DNA of 64,000 nucleotides from Isoetes taiwanensis (lineage: Eukaryota; Streptophyta; Lycopodiopsida; Isoetales; Isoetaceae): positions 3,379,638-3,443,637 of the forward strand of contig JAJEKV010000012.1 of NCBI GenBank assembly GCA_021234155.1, written 5' to 3'. The notes under the pieces are model-generated. The model was not told where the DNA came from, ran no database searches, and saw nothing but the letters and a program-made list of their open reading frames with translations. Made by a program: the position numbers and the translations under genes. Each line of letters starts with the position of its first letter. Position 1 is the first letter of the stretch. Below are positions 54,854-64,000 of the stretch, in pieces.

Positions 54854-55768
54854 AGAAGAAAGATCTTTTATGTGCCTCCTTGATAGCAACTTTCACAAGC
54901 ATGTGCTCTGTTAAATTCAGAACAGTTATATTAAGAAAAGGGTGCATCGAGAACATACCATCTTTTAATGAAATACTCCCTCAGATGCTCCGAATAAGTC
55001 ACATGCAAAAGAGTTCTTTCTGTAGTATTTGCAAGGGATAAAATTTCTCAACAATAAATGATTAAATCACTCTACACTATTCATATGCTAAACTTTAACT
55101 GAATAGATGATGTCATACCATATAAGTATCAACAGTAAATCAAAGCCATTAAGGGCCTTCTGTATTATGAATTGCCATTCAGACTTTATACAACTTTACA
55201 TTTTATGATGCCACCAAGGTTAAAGCAGGTCGTTGCTCGTGATCCGGGATCATCTAATGAATGCTATAAATGGCCCCTTATCCGATCATTCAAAAACTCA
55301 ATGGGCCTACGGATTCCATCTTCCTAAAAATACCTTTTTCAGAACTTAAAATCTGTGTATACAATAGGGACACATGAATCGACTTTTTAGAAGTTACACC
55401 TCACATCCTTTAATTGAAACAAACCCGAGCACATAACGCATCTATCTTCCACAAAACAAGGCAAGAAGCAGCACAAATAACAAAAGATTCATTTCGAATA
55501 TTTCAAGATTTTCAGACTCAATAACATGATTATGCATGTCTAAGGGCCATGAGCGTAAGCAAGGGAATGATGATCTGGCCTAACTTTTGTGGGTGTGAGC
55601 CAGTGAAAAGAATATGAATGGCCAATCCAAGATAAGAAACTTTATTTTTTACATGAGTGGTTCTGAGAGCATGAGCATGCTTACACGTCTCTAGCTGTCC
55701 ATTGGTGCTTGTGGTAATATATAGTATACCTCTTTGTGAAATAGAAGGCAAGGGCAATGAGCGAAGCA
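54854..55768. repeat. Duplicated spacer block (right copy)
   Basis: Matches 7454-8365 with few substitutions. Confidence 0.6.
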
Positions 55769-56369
55769 ATGGATCCCCAAATGCCTGCAACGGTTGAAAA
55801 CTGACGCTCTAAGACTCATTAGAGCAACTGCCATTAGGCTAAGAATATGGCAAGCGACTTCCGTGCATATTTGTCACACCATGAGGTGGAGGAACAAACC
55901 AAAGAAAAATATCTATTACAAAAGAAATAGCTAGGGTTTCGAAATAGCTCCTTGCCATGGGTATGGTGCTGGAACATGCTTTTCTGATGGTGTCAGAATT
56001 GGTATAGCAGCTTCCTCAACTGAAGTGACGGCGCTCTGCAAATCATTTTTCACAAGACTGAAGTTGCAACACAAAAGCCCATCGATTATGCATTGCTGGA
56101 TATAGGCAATGCACAATTTGAATGGAGAACCAGGTTTTAATGCCTAGAGAAAAAGTCGAGTTAATGACCTATCTTAGAATGGATTTTAAAGCTGCAGAGC
56201 TGAGCAAAGCATTTAATTCAAAAGAAAGCAAAAGGATATGAGCTTTTAACCTTAATATCAACAGGAATGATAATCAAAGAAATCAGGAGAGAGTTTCGGA
56301 TGATAGATAAGACCATGACATTGACACAGAAATATGGTTTCCTAAGGGTTTTCACTTTCCAGGTTACTA

Positions 56370-56774
56370 GGCATTGAATGGTTATCAGTTCTTGCTTCAC
56401 TTAGGAATGGTTCGTTGCCCCAATTATCACCAGCTACATAAATATTTGCCAGCACCACATGGACAGACGCTTTTTCTAGATCCAACTGTCTAATGCACTC
56501 AGCAGCCAAATTGTATAGAATTTATTGTTTCATACATGGCAAGCACCAAGAACGGTTGTCTGTACATGGAAGATGACGTCATCTGCCTACAATTGTACCA
56601 GGCCTCATTCACCAAGCCTACATGGCTGCACATTGAGAGAATGCTAACAAACATAACTCTGTCTCGTTTCTGTTCTTGTTCTTTCTGTTGCAACATATGT
56701 TTGAAGGTCTCTATAACCTTTTTCCAATATCTTGTGCAAATGCTCACTTCGGGCATTGCAGAGGACTCTATCAT
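56370..56774 (-). pseudogene. PPR E-domain remnant, second array
   Basis: Repeat FVSILSMCSHVGLVNEAW with the E-type ending in shifted frames, as in the first array. The segment coding for VWTTFLGACHV is shortened. Confidence 0.5.
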
Positions 56775-56908
56775 GGCTAGAATATTCTTAAAAACGGTGC
56801 ATGCATTAGAAACATTGCCACACTTTGGATACGTGAATTAGTGGAGTGTCTACCGCAATATCCATATCAAATCTCTCACGTACTCTAAGTTCGTAAGATG
56901 TGCGCACC

Positions 56909-57311
56909 CAAATGCCTGCAACGATTGGAATTTTAGTAGGAACTGACGCTCTAAGACTCATTAGAGCAACTGCTCCAAGAGCAAGGGTTATATCAGCACT
57001 ATAGTGGCTAAGAATATGGCAAGCGGCTGCCATGCATATTTGTCACACTATGAGGTGGAGGAACAAACCAAAGAGAAATACCTATTACAAAAGAAATGGC
57101 CAGGGTTTTGAAATAGCTCCTTACCATGGGTGTGGTGCTGGAACATGCTTTTCTGATGGTGTCAGAATGAGTATAGCAGCTTCCCCAACTGAAGTGAATG
57201 TCGCTCTGCAAATCATTTTTCACGAGACTGAAGTTGCAACACAAAAGCCCATCGATTATGCATTGCTGGATATAGGTGATACACAATTTGAATGGAGAAC
57301 CAGGTTTTAAT
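56909..57311 (+). other. Unrecognised protein remnant, second array
   Basis: Same unknown frame as 9401-9933 (GFEIAPYHGCGAGTCFSDGV ... FEWRTRF), with a frame loss near 56975. Confidence 0.4.
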
Positions 57312-57539
57312 GCCTAGAGAAAAAGTCGAGTTAATGACCTATTTTAGAATGGATTTTAAAGCTGCAGAGCTGAGCAAAGCATTTAACCCAAAAGAAAGCA
57401 AAAGGATATGAGCTTCTAACCTTGATATCAACAGGAATGATAATCAAAGAAATCAGGAGAGAGTTTCGGACAATAGATATGACCATGACATTGACACAGA
57501 AATATGGTTTCCTAAGGTTTTTCGTTTTCCAGATTACTA

Positions 57540-57857
57540 GGCATTGAATGGTTCAGTTCTTGCTTCACTTAGGAATGGTTCGTTGTCCCAATTATCACCA
57601 GCTACATAAATATTTGTCAATACCACATGGACAGCACCACATGGACAGAAGCTTTTTCTAGATCCAACTGCCTAATGCACTTGGCAGCCAAATTGTATAG
57701 AATTTATTGTTTCATCATTCACCAAGCCTACATGGCTGCACATTGAGAGAATGCTAACAAACATAACTCTGTCTCGTTTCTGTTCTTGTTCTTTCTGTTG
57801 CAACATATGTTTGAAGATCTCTATAACCTTTTTCCAATATCTTGTGCAAATGCTCAC
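57540..57857 (-). pseudogene. PPR remnant, end of second array
   Basis: Contains the repeat but lost the E-motif opening in the 114-bp deletion (VGLVN runs straight into DETINSIQFG). Confidence 0.5.
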
Positions 57858-57900
57858 TTAGGGCATTGCAGAGGACTCTATCATGGCTAGAAGATTTTAA

Positions 57901-58256
57901 AAAACAGTGCGTGCATTAGAACATTGCCACATTTTGTATACATGAATTAGTGGAGAGCCTACCGCAATATCCATATCAAATCTCCCACGTACTGTCTCAC
58001 TATGGAACCCCTTACCCTCTTCAAATGGAGCCAGTCCAGCATATGCATAAAAAGTATCAGGCACAAGTATACTTATCTGGCTTCATACCAAAGTCAATTG
58101 CATTTCCTTATAAAGGTTGTATGTGCAGAGATAGTTACATTCCAGGCCACTAAATCTCTGGTAGAAAGGTTGTAAGAAGTTCTTAGCAATTCTCGTATAC
58201 CACATTTGCTGTACATGCAAAGCAATGAAAGTGCTACAATATTTGTCTCCAGATCA
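57901..58256. other. Decayed remnant block, copy 3 (first part)
   Basis: 57950-58115 equals 243-428. Then an additional segment is present here that copy A lacks. No open gene. Confidence 0.45.
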
Positions 58257-58660
58257 TTAATTCACTACATCTGCATGTAACCAGACAGCTTCAATTATAG
58301 CCAGCATGCTTGTGCATGTATCAAAAGTCTCAATAAATGTATTATAGTTTGGTTTTAGTCCTTGCTTCTGCATTTCTTGAAATAGCTGCAGTGCTTTACC
58401 CCCATGTCCATGCTGGTTGTAAGCGGCAATGATTGTATTCCAAGCCACTGCATCCCATTATCAAAAATGTTGCATGCATAATTCAAGCAGGCACATTCAA
58501 CGTACATATTGGCAATGGTATTTCTCATATAAACATTCAACTCCAAACTGCTAACAGCAATAACAAAATGCAAATACTTGTCATTAACTAACACCTTTGG
58601 ATATGCAATCACATTGAGTGTGGTGATGATCTTGTTTGGCTGAAACCCTTCCTCTTTCAT
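58257..58660 (-). pseudogene. PPR protein fragment, two to three repeats
   Basis: Two minus-strand frames join by a frameshift near 58450: MKEEGFQPNKIITTLNVIAY ... LNVYMRNTIANMYVECACLN, then AWNTIIAAYNQHGHGGKALQ and LFQEMQKQGLKPNYNTFIET. This is textbook P-L-S type PPR sequence and the best preserved PPR piece in the window. Such proteins bind organellar RNA. Frames on both sides are closed, so the gene is dead here. It is absent from copies A and 2. Confidence 0.75.
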
Positions 58661-59413
58661 TTGACAGAAATTGTTACGGCCATTCTGCCTTGTCCAGTTT
58701 GGGCATAATCAAGATCAAGGCACTCCATGACACCATTGTCTTATATCTTGACTGAATGTAGCAAACATCTTCAACGGGCCTCCTCATTAAAAATTTCCCA
58801 TCCAACGGCCCAAAATAAAAGTAACAAAATCAACAATGACTATCCTCTTATTTTGGCTTTAGTATTATCTATAGATCTATTAATGATCGTAGGTGGAATT
58901 ACTTCAAGAATAAGCAAAGGTGAAATTACTTTAAGTGAGAACCAAAATGTTAGCACTGCTTTTCCAGCAATATCACCATTTTTCCACCATTCACGTGACA
59001 GCAACATCTGCAGCTTCTGGCATGTTTGGTGCAACTGGGGCATTTCAACCAAAGCGCTCAACAAATACAAATGGTGTACAGGTCCAGCTCCCACTTGCAA
59101 CTGGCTCGGACTGATTGAATTCATCATACAGGAAGAAGCTGCCTACCAAGATCAAGCAACTGCTTTAGCTGCTTTCGGTCACAAAATCACGGGGGTAACC
59201 GCTGTCTATCATCGCTAAAAAATATAATAAATAAAATTTTAGTATAGCGGCTGTCCACAACTGCCGTTGCATTCCCAGAATATATTTAGGCTTAGACCAT
59301 ATCTTCAGAATGGAATTGATGAACTCATTTACAAGTAACCATTCCTGGTAAATTTTAATAAAATAGTTGGAATGACATTGTTGTTTCCCCACTGCAAGCA
59401 CAGAACCTAATAA
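58661..59413. other. Decayed remnant block, copy 3 (second part)
   Basis: 58727-59218 is the longest version of the unknown plus-strand remnant also seen at 430-830. Frames alternate between ALVLSIDLLMIVGGITSRIS-type and MFGATGAFQPKRSTNTNG-type readings, so it is not intact. Confidence 0.4.
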
Positions 59414-59689
59414 TCATATTCCAGGATGATATATATTCCTTTGATGCATTCTTGAAAAAACACCCCAAGTGGCCTTTAAACTGCAGATTCCTTCCATATC
59501 CATTGTGCTATGGCCATGAACCAAACCTTTTAGTGTGCCTGCGCATCCCAAACCACAAAATTGTAATTTTGGATCTACAAGAATGGTATACAGAATTGCA
59601 TGCCAGCACTTTGTGCGGCTAACCGGAATATGAAAATGGTTTTGAGTGTAACGTGCCATATAAGAGAAGGAATGCCTATTTAGAATCAA
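59414..59689 (-). pseudogene. PPR N-terminal fragment, copy 3
   Basis: Corresponds to 13535-13783 but retains about 70 bp more (59535-59605) and is frameshifted relative to it. It lies about 430 bp upstream of the intact F-box gene, divergently oriented. Confidence 0.45.
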
Positions 59690-60072
59690 GGCATCCTAAG
59701 TGTATATGGTGGTTATTTTATTCCTAGCTTGGAACCATGCACTGCAGAACTTAAAAAGACATAACCAGCTTTAAAAACGTCAGTAGAATAAAAAGTTGAA
59801 CAGCACAATTGTTCAATAAGTACAACAATAAAGCAGGTGGCTATCCAATAGTCTATCATCAATAATTACTAATCCGAAACGTAGAGAGCATACCTTAGTA
59901 GAAGAATCAGGTCTTTCTTTATTCTTGCGAAATCACAATCCAGCTTCCTGGCAATCTAAAGACAGTTTCACAATCTAAAGAAGAAGCGGGGAGAAGAAAA
60001 TAGCAATGTAGGTTTCCGAGAAACAGAAAAGGCTTGTAAAAGGTAGGTTTTTAAAAGGCACCTTTTGTGGCA

Positions 60073-60084
60073 TTTTAAATAAGG
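60073..60084 (+). promoter_or_regulatory. TATA-like element of the F-box gene
   Basis: TTTTAAATAAGG about 40-50 bp before the ATG at 60124. This segment is missing from the truncated copies. The ATG context (GTAGCCATGG) is good. Confidence 0.4.
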
Positions 60085-60123
60085 ACGGCTTTAGATCATT
60101 TTCCTGGCAGCAATATCGTAGCC

Positions 60124-61902
60124 ATGGAGTGTCTCGCTTTCGGATGTCGAACATTCTGGAGAGCCCTACAGTTGATCCCACCGGAGCAAATGAGGATAAG
60201 GAATCGTAGTAGATTCAAAGCATATGTACTGCGTAATTCTATAGAGGATCCTGATATTTATGATAAGGTTGTTTTTGAGATAGAACCATTTTCAGATAGA
60301 GTTGTGCTGGTGGATCCCTATCGAGGGAATTTAATAGTAGCCTCTGCGGAGGCATGTTGCCAGATTCCCATGGATAGATTAAGGAAAGGATTTTCGGCAC
60401 TAGTGGAAGTTTATGATGATATTTATACCCGAAAGAAAGTTGAAGGACTTGAGGAAGAATATCATCCGAGAGGGATTGAGGCATTTGAGTATCATAGGCA
60501 AGTGCGCAAGCCCACAAGTACTAATGAGGCATCATTGTTTCAAGTCTCCAACTATACTCAATATGGGGTTCTAAGTGCCTGCTTTTCTCCCTCCCTCAAA
60601 CAACTTAGAATTATTCATATGGTCCAGCCATATGACTACTCTGATGTCTACATCAGTTACACAAATAGTGATGACGTGGTTTTCTTTCTTACCTATGTCC
60701 ATCAAGCCAGAGATTCATGCATTCAACCTATGACTTTCCTTCGCGAATATCATGATCTCCCGAGCAGTAGAAGCCCACGCTTTCGTCTTAGACATGATGC
60801 TTGCTCAACCACAGTTGTGGAGTTCACATGTGGTTACCAAAAAAAATGGAGCCAAGCTTGGAAGTCAAGTTTGTACTTCAATGGGGAGGGTTTGCAAGGT
60901 CCTACGCACGTGCACCCGATAGAGACGAGGAAAAGAATCTTGGCAATTCCTAAACAGTATTTGGATCCTAGTATATGGGCACATCTACCTGAGGAAATAT
61001 TTCCTCTTATACTAGCACACCTTCCACTCATCAGCATGTTCCGTGCTAGACTAGTGTCCAAACATTGGAACAACATGTTGACAAGCCCTCATTTTCCACA
61101 TAATCATGATCATGAGCAATGGATCATCTTTCGTCCCTTTGATCAACCATCTGACATGAAGAAAGATCTAGTCACGTATCATCCATCTTCTGAGAATCTA
61201 TACCATGGGCATGAATCAAATGCTCCTTGTTATGAAAATCGTGCTTGGTGTCCTTCTTCAGGACTTGTGTTTAAATTTCCTATCCGATCCATGCTTCCGT
61301 CTCTTATACCTCCAGATGATCCAGTATTCTTGGGTAGAAAAAACAGAAACTACGATTTACATGATATTCTAGAAACTCAATTGGCAATTGAGTATAAAGA
61401 GCAAGTGTTATACATCAAATTAGAGGCTTTACGACAAAATAACGAGCTTGTGCTAAAATTTCAAGGACCTTGGTGCGGAAAGGCAAATCTTCAATTTTTG
61501 GATGTTTATGAGTGGAACGAGAAATTCGTTTTGGTAGCTACTTTGTTACTAAATGGCAAGATGAAATGGTTGCGCATATGGCATCGTGAGAAGGCTAGTG
61601 ATTCCAGAAACTGGGTTCAAATAGCAAACCTAGACTCAGGGTCTGAAATGTGGCGAGATTTGATGGTGGATAGTGACTTAAATGGTATTCATATTGAGGG
61701 AAACATCTGTGGATGTTATGTGGTCTTCACTTGCTGGACCAATAGTCATTTACAATCAAGATATCTAGATGCCATTCCACCTATTGCCTTTGACCTTTCA
61801 AAGAATTGTTGGCAAATGATGGAGACCCGTTTATCTCTTCATTATGTTTACAACTTCACGTATAGGCCAAGATTTAAAGCCTTGTTAAATCAAAGAAGAT
61901 GA
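60124..61902 (+). CDS. F-box protein, full-length copy (592 codons)
   Basis: The single uninterrupted frame has a good start context and an upstream TATA-like site. Residues 1-165 form an N-terminal region found only here (FRALQ-type, with DIYDKVVFEIEPFSDRVVLV). The F-box lies at about 283-325 (LPEEIFPLILAHLPLISMFR ... VSKHWNNML), with the Leu-Pro and Val-Ser-Lys-x-Trp positions expected for SKP1 binding. The C-terminal 270 residues (LKFQGPWCGKANLQFLDVYE, MKWLRIWHREKASDSRNW, SHLQSRYLDAIPPIAFDLSK) resemble the substrate-side half of plant F-box proteins but show no clear Kelch or LRR pattern. It would act as a substrate receptor of an SCF ubiquitin ligase; the target is unknown. No intron is seen. 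It is the likely parent of the three truncated copies. Confidence 0.8.
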   Translation: MECLAFGCRTFWRALQLIPPEQMRIRNRSRFKAYVLRNSIEDPDIYDKVVFEIEPFSDRVVLVDPYRGNLIVASAEACCQIPMDRLRKGFSALVEVYDDIYTRKKVEGLEEEYHPRGIEAFEYHRQVRKPTSTNEASLFQVSNYTQYGVLSACFSPSLKQLRIIHMVQPYDYSDVYISYTNSDDVVFFLTYVHQARDSCIQPMTFLREYHDLPSSRSPRFRLRHDACSTTVVEFTCGYQKKWSQAWKSSLYFNGEGLQGPTHVHPIETRKRILAIPKQYLDPSIWAHLPEEIFPLILAHLPLISMFRARLVSKHWNNMLTSPHFPHNHDHEQWIIFRPFDQPSDMKKDLVTYHPSSENLYHGHESNAPCYENRAWCPSSGLVFKFPIRSMLPSLIPPDDPVFLGRKNRNYDLHDILETQLAIEYKEQVLYIKLEALRQNNELVLKFQGPWCGKANLQFLDVYEWNEKFVLVATLLLNGKMKWLRIWHREKASDSRNWVQIANLDSGSEMWRDLMVDSDLNGIHIEGNICGCYVVFTCWTNSHLQSRYLDAIPPIAFDLSKNCWQMMETRLSLHYVYNFTYRPRFKALLNQRR

Positions 61903-63090
61903 CGATGTTATGACACTTAGGAATGCTATGTTGGATACAACCTACACAATTTTTTGTTATGGGAGCATAAGCAATCTATATCCCAAGGTGTCATTTCTGA
62001 TATAAGATCTACACATTGGGTACAACCACTATATGTATCATAAATCTTTACTTTATGTGCCACTAGACCTACTTGATTTCCAATGGTACTGTTATCATTG
62101 CCATGCCTATATTATTATGTGATGTATGTTTAACATTTTTGGCCTACTCTCTGGATCAATTCATTAGCCAAAGAGTGGGTTTTGTCATATCTGAAGATTT
62201 GATGGTTGTGGGTATGGCTTTTGGCATTGCACATTCTATTTGTATATTAAACCAAAAAATCAAAACAACATGTAAAAAGCATACAATGTTCTTTTGACTA
62301 ATACAATTTAGCTTCTTCAACGGTTAATTCAATGGCTCATATCTTTATCCAAACATACAAGACATTATCTTTTGGAGAGAGCATCTAATCATATCTCATG
62401 ACTAAAAAAATTATTATCTTACTAGTTATGGTGCCTGCACAATTTGGCAACATATAAATGTTGGTAATAACAGTAGAGTACAACAATCTTAAAGCATCCA
62501 ACAAACTCTTGAATATGGACTTATTAATCTGGGGCAAACATATGCTTGAACGTGGAAGGATGATGCATATTTTCGTGTCTTTAACTTTTGCATCTTCATT
62601 CACATTAAGTTGTTTTGCTTTCATTTGTCTAGCTCCTCTTCCAAATCGTTGTCCCAAATCTATCTGCATCAATATAATGAATAAGAAGACCGTTGCATAA
62701 CATCTCCATAAAAGCCATGTGTGTGTAATGAGTAGCGCTTTGAATGTCTAGGAACGTGTACATTGCATTACAGGATGTAAAAGCCTTGTATATGTTATGG
62801 ATAGCACTGCCAATTTCTAGGAACACGTGTAGAAACATGTACCTGGCATCACCGGCCGTAAAAGCCATTCTTACGTTATGGTAGTGCCTCTATACAATGA
62901 TGCAATGGTATTAGAAGACTTAATGTAATTATAGGACGTATTTCATCTAGCAAGATGTCGAGTGTAATTCAAGTTCTTGTGATGTTCTAGCTATGCATAT
63001 TATTAGTATGTCAAAAAAATAGCTAGCTCATTTGGTTGTCCAAATCATAGAACAAAATGCAAGCATAGCAAGACTATAATGTTAATCTAT
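61903..63090. other. F-box 3' flank, copy 3
   Basis: Collinear with the other 3' flanks to about 62660, then with the left inverted-repeat arm (18150-18540) to about 63090. The Helitron target is empty at 62458/62459. No gene. Confidence 0.55.
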
Positions 63091-63129
63091 AATGTCAATG
63101 TCATGCTGGTGGCTTCCCCTGCAAGGTAT

Positions 63130-63950
63130 GCATGATCAGCAGCTCTCATTCTTTATGTGCACTTGTACATCCAAAGACCCAACGGCGTTGGCGGCTAGCT
63201 GGGGTTTTAACGATTGCAGCTTGGTATGATTCTGGTCATCTTTTGTCATGGGAGGCTTTTCGTGACGAGATTTACATATACGATGGGATTGGGCGATTTT
63301 TTTTTGCCATCCACGTCGCGAACCACACCGATAATGTGCCTATTTGGATATGTGATGCACGTCTTAAGCCAGAAAAGTTTGTTTCTTCCACGCACAGGCT
63401 GCTTTTGGATTGTGAGCCTCTTCCCCCATCCCAGCACTGGCATCTTCAGGTTCCTCAACTACAGTGGAAAAGTGTTTGGATGTGGACATGGGATAAATTG
63501 CTCGACCCTAAAGTGTCAGCGTTGCGATGGCAAATTCTCCATAGATGTGTTCGAGTGAATGTCTTGGTTCACAAGATGAACCCTAGAGTCTCAGATCGTT
63601 GCCCTCTCTGTGGCCAACGTGTTGAAACTATTGAACACTGCTTCTTCTTGTGCGATCATCTACGGCTTGCTTGAGAGTGGTTGTTCACTCTTTTCAGTGT
63701 TTCTCTTACTAGCCAGAAGATCCTATTTGCACTTTATCCCCCCTGTTTGGCCTAACTGCGTGTAGCGGGCATTTCCTGCTTTCTAGTTGGATTTTGTGGT
63801 CTATCCGGCGGGCGGCGTTTGTGTATTTTCCAAGGTGCACACATCTCGATCAGCTTCTTCTTTGTGCTTTCGTGAGAAGATCACTAAAGCTTATCGTTGC
63901 TCATCTCTAGGCGATGATAAAAAAAAGAGATAATTTGGCGGGGCGATTTA
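63130..63950 (+). mobile_element. LINE 3' part with RT zinc-binding domain
   Basis: The 180-codon frame 63132-63674 ends WKSVWMWTWDKLLDPKVSAL, RWQILHRCVRVNVLVHKMNP, DRCPLCGQRVETIEHCFFLC: the zf-RVT (reverse transcriptase zinc-binding) domain at the C-terminus of plant non-LTR retrotransposons. After a TGA at 63672, similarity seems to continue in other frames (SWILWSIRRAAFVYFQGAHI near 63780-63840). The RT itself would lie upstream but is absent, so it is a 5'-truncated, frameshifted LINE, typical of aborted target-primed reverse transcription. It runs towards the window edge. Confidence 0.75.
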
Positions 63951-64000
63951 CTTGTTCTTCTTATGCATAGACGGGTGTTTTTGCCTAGTTGGGTCAGCCT

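Larger units (their letters stand above)
55769..57900. repeat. Second tandem array (about two units)
   Basis: Unit starts are at 55769 and about 56909. The first unit lacks the CCCAAGAGCAAGGG segment near 55830. The second has lost about 114 bp at 57715 between two TCAT words. The order and orientation are as in the 8.4-12.9-kb array. Confidence 0.75.

Overview
This window looks like nuclear DNA of a land plant, most likely a seed-free plant such as a fern. That lineage guess is an inference from large low-GC spacers, many decayed PPR genes, F-box paralogues, Ty3/gypsy elements with an extra RNase H, and a Helitron. No bacterial or organellar organisation is visible: genes are intron-split, and most coding matter is fragmentary.

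Layout. 1-19410 is a mosaic of segmental duplicates: PPR remnants on the minus strand, an unrecognised plus-strand remnant, and copies of a plant F-box gene with its 3' flank. The first copy is split at 2259/6209 by a 3949-bp Helitron whose pre-insertion site survives in three paralogous copies in the window. 8366-12915 is a tandem array of about 1.08-1.19-kb units. 12916-18018 holds two head-to-tail F-box copies. 19411-53454 is a transposon-rich island flanked by a 1.4-kb inverted repeat (18019-19410 and 53455-54853). 54854-63090 repeats the array and F-box segment and includes the only F-box copy with its full N-terminus (60124-61902, 592 codons). 63130-63950 is the 3' part of a LINE.

The island contains a MITE, a bZIP-site-rich promoter-like block with a 28-bp perfect palindrome, and a decayed Dicer-like fragment. 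It also contains a broken multi-exon minus-strand gene (39735 to 28782) that seems to join a ParB-like motif to an FCP1/NIF phosphatase-like domain. A Ty3/gypsy element (29694-37064, 5-bp target duplication GTGAA) sits in one intron of that gene, just past its splice donor. A second, plus-strand gypsy element lies at 43215-49674 and is interrupted by two tRNA-derived SINEs.

The least expected signal is a 22-bp palindrome (TTCTCGACTCG followed by its reverse complement). It recurs, whole or degenerate, about 14 times, only inside the island, in introns, spacers and at one end of a roughly 160-190-bp repeat. Both gypsy elements also place an extra RNase H between protease and reverse transcriptase, while the usual RNase H has lost its first catalytic aspartate.

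Only the 60124 F-box gene looks plausibly intact. The other two long F-box frames are N-terminally truncated, and nearly everything else is a pseudogene or mobile DNA.
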